Assembly (NCBI GenBank): GCA_003216775.1
Contig: QCII01000010.1
Location: forward strand, 1 to 63,800
Reading direction: 5' to 3'
Origin: Prochlorococcus sp. AG-402-K21
Lineage (GTDB): Bacteria > Cyanobacteriota > Cyanobacteriia > PCC-6307 > Cyanobiaceae
DNA: 63,800 nucleotides
The notes below the pieces were generated by a model. That model searched no databases, was not told where the DNA came from, and saw only the letters and a list, made by a program, of their open reading frames with translations. Positions 20,755 to 26,910 of this stretch are shown piece after piece (positions within the stretch are counted from its first letter, which is position 1; each line of letters begins with the position of its first letter). Both the position numbers and the translations under genes were made by a program.

Positions 20755-21157
20755 ATTTTATAGACTATTAAATTAAAATTAAATTTTATTATTATGATTC
20801 TCTCAAGAATTTATAAAGATTGCTGAATTAATGTAAACAATTTTATCAATTAGATTTGCCCAGTAACCTAATCATAACAGGAGTTTAGGGAGAAATACTA
20901 AATTTTTTAAAACATTAAATTTTACAATTTCTTTCGATTTTATTCACTATTTCTTAATAATCATAAGAATATTCTTATTAAATAATCATTCAATTTAAAA
21001 AATATCTAATTAAAAGTTTGATAGTGAGTTATCTCATAATGGATCTTAAAAGTCCTACTCAGTTTTCAAGAAATTATTAACTGATCTTATAATTTAAGAT
21101 TTTTTCTGAGTGTTTAAGCTGAGAATTTTGTCTATATTAAAAAAAATCAAAGTATTT
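20755..21157. other. Gene-free spacer upstream of rpaA
   Basis: About 400 nt, very AT-rich, with no ORF that I can support on either strand. It must hold the rpaA promoter and probably that of the 21158 gene. The only distinct structure is the perfect palindrome at 20963-20978. A GC-richer patch around 20865-20900 (CCCAGTAACC, GGAGTTTAGGG) might belong to a small RNA, but nothing diagnostic is visible. Confidence 0.5.
20963..20978. repeat. Perfect 16-bp palindrome ATAAGAATATTCTTAT
   Basis: Self-complementary over 16 bp in the spacer between rpaA and the 21158 gene. Such a site could bind a dimeric regulator. AT-rich DNA produces AT palindromes by chance, but the central GAATATTC makes this a better candidate than most. 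Confidence 0.4.
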
Positions 21158-21517
21158 ATGAAAAAAAAATCATTTATTTATTCTGATTTATCAAAAAAAC
21201 AACTAGAAAACCTTAAAGAATTTTATATTCAAAAACGGGTTGAATCGATGAGTCATGAGGAACTAAGGAAATTTGTTCTAGAAATTATTTCTCATCAGAT
21301 AAACGATACTATTGACAAAGAAGAAGAAATGGAAGCATGGAAAGAAATGTCAGATTTTTTTGGAGAACAATTTGAAATAATTATCCTAGAAATACAAACA
21401 AAATATATTGAAGATAAAAACAATCTTGAAGCAGAAATAGACCCTAAACAACAAAGATTAGAATTACTTGAAAGGAATAATTTGAATCAAGAAAAAAAAG
21501 ATATGTGGGATGACTAG
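21158..21517 (+). CDS. Conserved picocyanobacterial hypothetical protein
   Basis: 119 residues from the ATG at 21158; a GTG at 21110 would add 16 poorly conserved residues. The central block FYIQKRVESMSHEELRKFVL, then EIISHQIND and EEEMEAWKEM, is a helical, charged module that I recall from several small marine picocyanobacterial proteins; I know no function. No signal peptide or membrane segment. The C-terminal third is acidic and Glu/Gln-rich and likely coiled. It lies between rpaA and the first tRNA remnant, so it may be core or the oldest part of the island. Confidence 0.6.
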   Translation: MKKKSFIYSDLSKKQLENLKEFYIQKRVESMSHEELRKFVLEIISHQINDTIDKEEEMEAWKEMSDFFGEQFEIIILEIQTKYIEDKNNLEAEIDPKQQRLELLERNNLNQEKKDMWDD

Positions 21518-21716
21518 AATTCCATAAATAATGAAATTAAATTTCTCCACCAGACAATGTGAGTTGATATATGGAATTAAAGAATTTATTAAGGAACTAA
21601 TTTTTATTAGGATATTAATTTTATAGTTCTAAATACTGTTCTTAAAACATAGTTTAATTATGCTCTAAAAACAAACTGACATTACTAATAGAAATCATAT
21701 TAGATATTATTTTAAC

Positions 21717-21732
21717 TGTTCTAAATAGAACA
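21717..21732. repeat. Palindrome TGTTCTA-aa-TAGAACA
   Basis: Two 7-bp arms with a 2-bp centre. GTTCTAAATA also occurs about 90 nt upstream (near 21626), next to a TGTTCTTA. This resembles a repressor-type operator cluster but has the opposite orientation to the GAAC-N4-GTTC LexA form. There is no gene close downstream on the plus strand. Confidence 0.4.
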
Positions 21733-21906
21733 CAAAATTTTTACAATTACCTGAAAAATTCAATAAAAAATTTATGTCCAATAACTAAATTTTATAAAAA
21801 GAAAAAATCTATTTTTTTTTATGAAGTTTTCATGCTAATTGAAAGAAAAAGGGACAAAGATTTTTGCAAAATTTGATTTGATAATCTTTCATAAAAAATA
21901 CCTCTC

Positions 21907-21954
21907 ATGGGATCTAATGAGTTGGCATGAACCATAAAATGAAGTCCCCAGGCG
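21907..21954 (+). repeat. tRNA-Asn 3'-end remnant A with phased ATG motifs
   Basis: 21940-21954 reads TGAAGTCCCCAGGCG and matches the sequence spanning the tRNA-Asn 3' end (26951-26965) at 13 of 15 positions, in the same orientation. On its left, ATG occurs at 21907, 21917 and 21927, exactly 10 bp apart, as the TGAC/TGAA array does beside the real tRNA. Confidence 0.65.
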
Positions 21955-21970
21955 ATCTAGTATTTAACAA

Positions 21971-22008
21971 AATATGTCTTGATATGACACTATTTGTCGT
22001 GACATATT
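21971..22008. repeat. Inverted repeat and 10-bp-phased TGTC/TGAC right of remnant A
   Basis: AATATGTC at 21971-21978 is the exact inverse of GACATATT at 22001-22008. Inside, TGTC, TGAC and TGTC start at 21975, 21985 and 21995. The first motif is 31 bp from the remnant core, almost the same offset as in remnant B. Confidence 0.6.
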
Positions 22009-22050
22009 ATGAAAGAAATAAGAAAATAAACGCATATTATGACGAATAAA

Positions 22051-22368
22051 TTAGTTTTTTATTTTTTTAATTTTTTCTAAATTCCATTTATCAAATATTA
22101 ATTTCATTTCTCTTTCGTAGTATCTTACTTTCTTTGAGAAAGGTAGTGTTTGAATAATTATCCCAAATGGAAATTTAAAGAAAGAAGAAACATAAACAAT
22201 ATAAAACTCGATGAAAGAAGGTTTTTCAGGAAGAGGTAAATTTTTTAAATATGCCCAATCAATGCATGATTCTAGTTGCTTATCACTAGCAGAAATATTT
22301 TTTTTACATCTCCAGTAAGAAAATAGATAAATGCAAATAAAAATCGTCAAAGGAAGAAGTCGCAACAT
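22051..22368 (-). CDS. Hypothetical small membrane-anchored protein (island cargo)
   Basis: 105 residues with no family that I recognise. Residues 1-20 (LRLLPLTIFICIYLFSYW) form an N-terminal membrane anchor. The rest is mixed, with an aromatic stretch FIEFYIVYVSSFFKFPFG that may be membrane-associated, and a basic C-terminus (EKIKKIKN). It lies alone between tRNA remnants A and B. ATG start at 22368. Codon use is as AT-rich as the neighbours, so it gives no hint of the donor. Confidence 0.5.
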   Translation of the reverse strand: MLRLLPLTIFICIYLFSYWRCKKNISASDKQLESCIDWAYLKNLPLPEKPSFIEFYIVYVSSFFKFPFGIIIQTLPFSKKVRYYEREMKLIFDKWNLEKIKKIKN

Positions 22369-22518
22369 TAAATATCAAGGATTTGTTCTTTTCATCGATT
22401 CTATAAATAATAGTTTAGTTTTTATGAAAATTCTTGATAATACCCCAACGCACTTCTACTCAGGTAATAATACTCTATGAATTTCAAGTTAATAGGAGGA
22501 CAATATAGATATAGATCT

Positions 22519-22525
22519 AGGAGGT
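22519..22525 (+). promoter_or_regulatory. Strong Shine-Dalgarno AGGAGGT
   Basis: A full AGGAGGT lies 3 nt before the ATG-proximal T's of the 60-residue gene at 22529. A second AGGAGG sits at 22494-22499. Such perfect sites are rare in this window, where most genes have weak or no ribosome-binding site, and they suggest high translation or a foreign origin. Confidence 0.7.
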
Positions 22526-22528
22526 CTT

Positions 22529-22711
22529 ATGAAACTATTCAATCATTTCAGTGTCCTTCCAAGATACCTAACTGCATTTAATTATGCTGGGTTAAACTTG
22601 AATGAGACTCCACAAGAACTAGAAAAATGTAATCCTGAGTTTCAAAACTTTTGGGAGAAAGAATGTAGAGAACATCCAACTAATCAAAATTGTTTAATTT
22701 ATTGTGACTGA
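22529..22711 (+). CDS. Small Cys-containing protein (60 aa) with strong ribosome-binding site
   Basis: 60 residues. Hydrophilic after a short N-terminal part. The C-terminal half has four Cys (EKCNPEFQNFWEKECREHP and NCLIYCD). The start is fixed by the AGGAGGT site 4 nt upstream. I think similar Cys-ended small proteins exist in Prochlorococcus, but I cannot name a family. It lies between tRNA remnants A and B, on the opposite strand to the 22051 gene. Function unknown; the Cys pattern would suit disulfides or metal binding. Confidence 0.65.
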   Translation: MKLFNHFSVLPRYLTAFNYAGLNLNETPQELEKCNPEFQNFWEKECREHPTNQNCLIYCD

Positions 22712-22755
22712 GGATAAAAGCGCAAGAAATAGCAGTAAAAGTGACTGAAAATCTG

Positions 22756-22834
22756 GACGAATATTTCTACTAAAAAACGAATAAAAAGACGAATACTGGA
22801 CGAATAGAATTGCACCATAGTGTCATTATTCGTC
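22756..22834. repeat. GACGAATA repeat array
   Basis: Copies of GACGAATA start at 22756, 22788 and 22799, with a variant AACGAATA at 22776. An inverted copy TATTCGTC lies at 22827-22834. Spacings of 20, 12 and 11 bp keep the motifs roughly on one helix face. It lies 80-160 bp left of remnant B. Confidence 0.7.
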
Positions 22835-22915
22835 TAGATATTTCTCTATCAGAAGGTATTCACTGAAAAAAAAAGCACTGATTAGGTGAATTTGCATGAC
22901 TTTTAAAGACATATA

Positions 22916-22931
22916 AACTCCCCAGGCGGGA
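22916..22931 (+). repeat. tRNA-Asn 3'-end remnant B
   Basis: AACTCCCCAGGCGGGA matches 26953-26968, which spans the end of tRNA-Asn, at 15 of 16 bases in the same orientation. A GC-rich match of this length is very unlikely by chance in this AT-rich DNA. Confidence 0.7.
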
Positions 22932-22948
22932 CTTAATTACTAAATCAG

Positions 22949-22983
22949 ATGCCTTGATATGCCTACATGTGCCTAGTTATGCC
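22949..22983 (+). repeat. 10-bp-phased TGCC array
   Basis: GCC, preceded by AT or GT, starts at 22951, 22961, 22971 and 22981, exactly 10 bp apart. The array begins 32 bp from the core of remnant B. The segment CTTGATATG is shared with the equivalent place right of remnant A. Confidence 0.7.
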
Positions 22984-23000
22984 GAGAACAAATTGATGCA

Positions 23001-23020
23001 TAGCGAACATATAGCGAACA
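23001..23020 (+). repeat. TAGCGAACA repeats, left cluster (2 copies)
   Basis: Exact copies at 23001-23009 and 23012-23020, 11 bp apart. A degenerate copy (GAGAACAAATT) lies just upstream. Three more exact copies in the same orientation occur at 25770-25811, so the pair of clusters brackets the four cargo genes in between. Confidence 0.75.
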
Positions 23021-23054
23021 AATTAATATTGTTATAAAGGTAAATTGAGGAATA

Positions 23055-23345
23055 ATGAAAAAAATTTATTTTTTAAGCTCTCTCTTTTTATTTTTAAACC
23101 CTTCGGTACATTCAACCCCAGAATTTATAACCGAATATGATGAAAAATATTCAGAGGTTATTGAATTAATCATGGAAAAAAACAAAGTTGATATAGAAAA
23201 TAGAGGATTATATCAATTTTCTTTTTTAAAATTTAAAAACAATTGTGAAGCTGAAGTTAAGTTAAAACACTATTCTCCATTAATAGAAGTTTTTAAAGTA
23301 AATGTTTGCAAAAAAACTTCAATAGTATCAAAAGCAAAAAAATGA
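23055..23345 (+). CDS. Small secreted protein (island cargo)
   Basis: 96 residues. Residues 1-20 (KKIYFLSSLFLFLNPSVHS) form a clear Sec signal peptide with likely cleavage after HS. The mature part is short and mixed, with two Cys (NNCEAEV and NVCKKTS) that could pair. I recognise no family. It begins 35 nt after the left TAGCGAACA cluster and overlaps the start of the next gene by 4 nt (ATGA), so the two are translationally coupled. Confidence 0.55.
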   Translation: MKKIYFLSSLFLFLNPSVHSTPEFITEYDEKYSEVIELIMEKNKVDIENRGLYQFSFLKFKNNCEAEVKLKHYSPLIEVFKVNVCKKTSIVSKAKK

Positions 23346-23494
23346 AAAAATTTCAAATTTCATGCTTAGTTGATGAATATAGAGTTAAAATCAATCTTTT
23401 TGCGATCTCACCCAACCACGCACTTAAGTTTTTTCAAGCAATAAAGGTAATGTGGATATTTGAATATAACTTAGTGCTAACTTGTATATCTTAA
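23342..23494 (+). CDS. 50-aa hypothetical protein coupled to the secreted protein
   Basis: From the ATG at 23342, overlapping the previous stop by 4 nt, this gives about 50 residues (KKFQISCLVDEYRVKINLFA and so on). No signal peptide or membrane segment is convincing. The start at 23306 on the same frame would overlap the previous gene more and is less likely. The ATGA overlap is the main reason to believe it is real. Function unknown. Confidence 0.4.
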   Translation: MKKFQISCLVDEYRVKINLFAISPNHALKFFQAIKVMWIFEYNLVLTCIS

Positions 23495-23535
23495 TCAAAG
23501 ATACATAAACTTTACTTTAAAAAGGATTTGATTCA

Positions 23536-24147
23536 ATGTACCCAGAACTTAAAAATTTCCAAAAGAAGTTAAACAAATCTGGTCCGTTATTATTTTCTAA
23601 TGAAAGCTTAAGTCTTTGTATATTTTTTTGTATTTTTTTAAATATTTTCCTAACAAGTTTAGATATTGACTGGAAAGTAGCTTTGTTTGCTTCAGTTAAA
23701 ACATTCTATGAATATGCTTATTTTAAATCAAAGTGGAAATTAGATTTTAAAAAAGAAAAAGGAAAAAATATAATAGAAAATGAAACTTTAAAGGAAAATA
23801 TATCTCCAATTCTTTTCTTAAGATTAAAATCTAGGTCATATTTTTTCATTATATTTCCTTACTCAATATTTCTTTCACTTTTCTTAGAAGATTTTTCTAG
23901 TACACTAGCTTGTGATTTTTTAAGTATTTTAGTGTTATCCTACGAATCTTTATCTTCTAAAAAGACCATAGATAAACTTAGCCATAAACCAATACCACTT
24001 TTATTTGAAAATAAAAAAATTGATTCAAAAAAAGATATTAATAATTCAAACGTAGATATTAAAGAGAAAGATAGAAATCTCAAGAAAATAAATGAGTTTG
24101 ATTCAAAAAAGTTAATTGCAAAACTAATAAAAAGGAATAAGTTTTGA
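23536..24147 (+). CDS. Hypothetical membrane protein (island cargo)
   Basis: 203 residues. Hydrophobic segments lie at about 26-42 (LCIFFCIFLNIFLTSL) and 105-140 (FFIIFPYSIFLSLFL, then LACDFLSILVLS). The last 55 residues are strongly charged (Lys/Asp/Asn) and likely cytoplasmic. The N-terminus MYPELKNFQKKL is soluble. I recognise no domain. It follows the 23342 gene by 41 nt and converges on the TPR gene with a 27-nt gap. Confidence 0.55.
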   Translation: MYPELKNFQKKLNKSGPLLFSNESLSLCIFFCIFLNIFLTSLDIDWKVALFASVKTFYEYAYFKSKWKLDFKKEKGKNIIENETLKENISPILFLRLKSRSYFFIIFPYSIFLSLFLEDFSSTLACDFLSILVLSYESLSSKKTIDKLSHKPIPLLFENKKIDSKKDINNSNVDIKEKDRNLKKINEFDSKKLIAKLIKRNKF

Positions 24148-24174
24148 TATCCACTTCCATTAAGTAGAATTTAT

Positions 24175-25668
24175 TTATGAGTTGAAATCTGTATTAATTT
24201 TTTCTAAAAAGTTAATACAATCCTGATTATCGGGATTAATTGAAATTGCTTGTCGAAAATCACTAGTAGCTTCTTCAACTCTGTTCAGAACATAAAAGAC
24301 AGATCCCCTGCCTTCATAAGCCTGATCATTTATTGGGTTTAATTCAATTGCTCTAGTAAAATCATTAATAGATTCCTCATATTTTTCTTCATTTAAAAAA
24401 TTTGATGCTCTTATGCAAAAAACCCAGTCACTCTGGTCATTTTTTGAAATGAACTGATCACAATACTTTTTTACTGCTGAAAAATATTTTAAATTAGTAC
24501 TTACTTCTATTAAAGATAACAACAAAGATTCGTTTACTTGATCACTTTCATAACATTTTTTTAAGTCAACATAAGCTTTCCTATATTTTTTTATTTTTAA
24601 GTATGATTCTCCCCTATTAAAAAAAGTTTCTATATTTTCAGGATTAATTTCAATAGCATAAGAATAATCTTTAATTGCTAAGGGATAATTTTTAATATTT
24701 TCAAGTGCTCTAGCACGTAAAATATAAAAATATTCAAAATTATTATCACATTCAATTACTCTTGAAGAATCATCGATACATTCTTGATATTTATTAAGTT
24801 TAAAAAAAGCTAAAGCTCTAAACTGAAAAATTGTTAAATTTAGTTCTTGTCCTTCAATTTCAATTAATTTAGTGAAATCTAAAATAGCTTCGTTAAACAT
24901 TTGAAGGAGATAGTATGAATACCCACGAAACTCAATTGCTTCAATATTATTAGGATCTAGTTCAATAACCGAAGAAAAACTTTCTATAGCACTCTCTAAA
25001 TCACGAATTGAGTCTTCGGAAATTGTTTCATGAAATAATATTGATTCATTATTGATTTTGTCTTTTACACTCTGAAAAGAGTCGCCCCCCATCTTCAAAA
25101 GTTGATCAACATTTGAGGTAACTTTGGACTTTATAGATTGCTTACCTTTTAAAGTTTCTTCAATATTTGAAGAGGTTTTAGTTGGAATATCGCCATTATC
25201 TAGTAGAAATAAAATTTCTCTTTTTCTTGAGACTCGAAAAAATAAAATTAAAAGAAAAATGATATATGCTAATAATATTGCTATAAAAACAGATAATTGT
25301 TCTGAGGTGAGATTAATTTTTTTGAAATCAAGAAATCCCTCCAAAAAATCATTTTTTTGATTAAAAAAACTTAAGGTTTCTTCATTAATAAATTGGACAA
25401 TGAATTCGCTCGATAATAAAACAAATCCAATTGAAATAAAGAAAGCAACAATCCATGAAAGAATCCAATTAAAAGAGGGATAAATTGAAGTAAAGAAGAA
25501 AGATATTTCTCCAATAAAATATAAACCTATATATGAAAAAAAATTGTTACTAAATATTGATGCTATGAAAATGGCTACAAAAAATAAGCCATGACGCCAG
25601 AGATTGATATTTGCTTCTCTTCTTAAAAGAGGAATATTTTCTAAATCACTTAAAACTTTTTTATTCAT
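24175..25668 (-). CDS. Membrane-anchored TPR protein (island cargo)
   Basis: 497 residues. Three hydrophobic stretches lie in the first 150 residues (LFFVAIFIASIFS near 30, WILSWIVAFFISIGFVLL near 70-88, SVFIAILLAYIIFLLILFF near 126-144). A linker follows, then from about 215 to the end an array of TPR repeats, e.g. ESAIESFSSVIELDPNNIEA and INDFTRAIELNPINDQAYEG. TPR arrays bind protein partners; here the cytoplasmic face of a membrane is the likely place. It is by far the largest cargo gene of the island and is transcribed against its neighbours. The partner is unknown. Confidence 0.75.
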   Translation of the reverse strand: MNKKVLSDLENIPLLRREANINLWRHGLFFVAIFIASIFSNNFFSYIGLYFIGEISFFFTSIYPSFNWILSWIVAFFISIGFVLLSSEFIVQFINEETLSFFNQKNDFLEGFLDFKKINLTSEQLSVFIAILLAYIIFLLILFFRVSRKREILFLLDNGDIPTKTSSNIEETLKGKQSIKSKVTSNVDQLLKMGGDSFQSVKDKINNESILFHETISEDSIRDLESAIESFSSVIELDPNNIEAIEFRGYSYYLLQMFNEAILDFTKLIEIEGQELNLTIFQFRALAFFKLNKYQECIDDSSRVIECDNNFEYFYILRARALENIKNYPLAIKDYSYAIEINPENIETFFNRGESYLKIKKYRKAYVDLKKCYESDQVNESLLLSLIEVSTNLKYFSAVKKYCDQFISKNDQSDWVFCIRASNFLNEEKYEESINDFTRAIELNPINDQAYEGRGSVFYVLNRVEEATSDFRQAISINPDNQDCINFLEKINTDFNS

Positions 25669-25769
25669 ACAACTTAAAATTAAGTAACTATAAAAATAAA
25701 ACTTTTAAACACTATATCTCAAACTTTTAAATTTATTTACAACAAATAATTAAATAGTAACTAGATAAA

Positions 25770-25811
25770 TAGCGAACATTTGTTTCCTGGATAGCGAACA
25801 TTTAGCGAACA
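25770..25811 (+). repeat. TAGCGAACA repeats, right cluster (3 copies)
   Basis: Exact copies start at 25770, 25792 and 25803, i.e. 22 and 11 bp apart, the same 11-bp unit as the left cluster at 23001. Same orientation as the left cluster. The clusters bound a 2.75-kb segment with four ORFs. Confidence 0.75.
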
Positions 25812-25928
25812 TTTTTCAGGATTTACAGTAAGTTTTAAGCCGCTATTGATTGTAATTAATCTGTATTCTCGTAATTGCAGTAAAAAAGAGACCCGAAGAT
25901 CTCTATATCTGTTTAGAAGGAGTTATGA

Positions 25929-25968
25929 AACTCCCCGGGCGATAGTCAAGTGGGTCAGATTTGAATCA
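25929..25968 (+). repeat. tRNA-Asn 3'-end remnant C with phased TCA motifs
   Basis: AACTCCCCGGGCG (25929-25941) is an exact 13-nt match to 26953-26965 at the tRNA-Asn 3' end. To the right GTCA, GTCA and ATCA start at 25945, 25954 and 25965, about one helix turn apart. It is the remnant nearest the intact tRNA and the least diverged in the core. Confidence 0.7.
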
Positions 25969-26013
25969 CTCTGACTGCTGTTGAAGTAATAAAAATAGAA
26001 AAATTAGAAAAAT

Positions 26014-26035
26014 GACACATTTTTGACCCATTTTT
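26014..26035 (+). repeat. Tandem TGAC(A/C)CATTTTT before the AlpA-like gene
   Basis: Two adjacent copies of an 11-nt unit (TGACACATTTT, TGACCCATTTT) end about 10 nt before the ATG at 26045. The place overlaps the expected leader or promoter, so autoregulation by the small DNA-binding protein is possible. Confidence 0.6.
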
Positions 26036-26044
26036 AAATTCATT

Positions 26045-26236
26045 ATGAACCTCCAAAATCGTCATTTTTTGAGCATTAAAGAAGTATCAAATTTAATTGG
26101 AATTTCTGTTTCAACTATCAATCGCCAAGTAAAAGAAGGTACATTTCCTCCAAAGCATAAATTATCCGCTCAAAGAATTGGTTTTCTTAAATATCAAATT
26201 GATCAATGGATAGAGGGAGAAAGAAGTAATTGGTGA
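26045..26236 (+). CDS. AlpA-like excisionase / MerR-type small DNA-binding protein
   Basis: 63 residues. The fold is the AlpA type: FLSIKEVSNLIGISVSTINR is a winged-helix recognition region, followed by TFPPKHKLSAQRIGF and LKYQIDQWIEGE, which matches the family's F-P-x-x-x-x-x-x-x-R-x-x-F/W...E-x-W-I pattern. Such proteins regulate or direct excision of tRNA-integrating elements. It is the only mobility-type gene I find in the island. It sits between remnant C and tRNA-Asn with no integrase beside it, so recombinase must come from elsewhere or was lost. Confidence 0.82.
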   Translation: MNLQNRHFLSIKEVSNLIGISVSTINRQVKEGTFPPKHKLSAQRIGFLKYQIDQWIEGERSNW

Positions 26237-26301
26237 TATATTGTTAAAATTTGTTTTGCTAATTTTTATGCATAAAATAGAAATTATTAACTACTAAAAC
26301 A

Positions 26302-26892
26302 TTGATCACTTTTTTATATATTTTTGCAGTATTAGCAATGCTCGCAACAAGAAGTGATGATATTCAAGATAATCCTAAATCTAAGGTTAAATTTTTTACC
26401 TATATGAAGGAGTTTTGGAGTAAATCCTTCAATTTTGAAGGAGTCACAAAAAGAAACGTCTTTTGGATTACTCAGGCATGGATATTTCTACAATCAACTT
26501 TTCTAGTAGGTTTAGGGTTTTGCCTTTTTTTAGATATTAATGATCTTGCTGGATATGGATGGTCGGAAGTTTTCCGTAGCAATGATATTAGACCATTCAT
26601 TTTTATACCTTTTTATTCTTTTCTGATTACATCTCTAATACCTAGTATTTCAATCCAAGTAAGGAGATTAAGAGACACTGCTAGAAATCCACTATGGATA
26701 CTTCTTAGTCTTATACCTTTTGGTGCAATTATACCTTTCATTTTCTATTTGAGTCCATCTAGACAAAAGAAGTTGCCGATGACATTGCAAGACAGACTTA
26801 ATGAAGTTGAAGATTTACTTGATCAAGGAACAATAGATGAAGAAGAATATAAATATATGAGAAAAAAAATACTTACAAAATATGTGGATTAA
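26302..26892 (+). CDS. DUF805-like membrane protein with C-terminal SHOCT domain
   Basis: 196 residues. After a short hydrophobic start (residues 1-15), the DUF805-like part (about 30-155) has FNFEGVTKRNVFWI, several membrane helices, and the VRRLRDTARNPLWILLSLIP segment that marks this family. The final 32 residues (RLNEVEDLLDQGTIDEEEYK and onward) are a SHOCT domain, often fused to membrane or cytoplasmic partners. The start is a TTG at 26302; an ATG at 26338 would drop 12 residues. It is the cargo gene nearest the tRNA. Function of DUF805 proteins is unknown to me. Confidence 0.75.
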   Translation: MITFLYIFAVLAMLATRSDDIQDNPKSKVKFFTYMKEFWSKSFNFEGVTKRNVFWITQAWIFLQSTFLVGLGFCLFLDINDLAGYGWSEVFRSNDIRPFIFIPFYSFLITSLIPSISIQVRRLRDTARNPLWILLSLIPFGAIIPFIFYLSPSRQKKLPMTLQDRLNEVEDLLDQGTIDEEEYKYMRKKILTKYVD

Positions 26893-26910
26893 AAAAGACC
26901 CCAAGTAGCA

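Larger units (their letters stand above)
21518..22050. other. 533-nt gene-free stretch with remnant A of tRNA-Asn
   Basis: No ORF I can support. It contains the 16-bp palindrome at 21717-21732 and two nearby GTTCTAAATA copies. It also holds a long A/T run region and, near its right end, tRNA-Asn remnant A with flanking phased motifs (21907-22008). The composition looks like decayed DNA between core sequence and the island. Confidence 0.5.
22712..23054. other. 343-nt regulatory/attachment stretch with arrays and remnant B
   Basis: No gene. From left to right it contains the GACGAATA array (22756-22834), tRNA-Asn remnant B (22916-22931), a 10-bp-phased TGCC array (22950-22983) and two TAGCGAACA copies (23001-23020). 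A short leader to the 23055 gene follows. Confidence 0.7.
25669..26044. other. 376-nt stretch with repeats and tRNA remnant C
   Basis: No gene. It holds the TPR gene promoter, the right TAGCGAACA cluster (25770-25811), an AGAGA...TCTCT pair around 25887-25904, tRNA-Asn remnant C (25929-25941) with a phased (G/A)TCA array to 25968, and a tandem TGACNCATTTTT repeat just before the AlpA-like gene. Confidence 0.65.

Noticed and set aside
21717-21732. LexA box
   Set aside because: The half-sites read GTTC then GAAC, opposite to GAAC-N4-GTTC, and do not match the cyanobacterial AGTAC-type box.
22749-23020. CRISPR array in the repeat-rich island
   Set aside because: Repeat units are 8-9 nt with 2-12 nt gaps, without spacers of even length and without cas genes.
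21940-25941. The CTCCCC(A/G)GGCG stretches as extra tRNA genes
   Set aside because: Only the last 11-16 nt of the tRNA are present; D-arm, anticodon and 5' acceptor are missing, so they are remnants, not genes.
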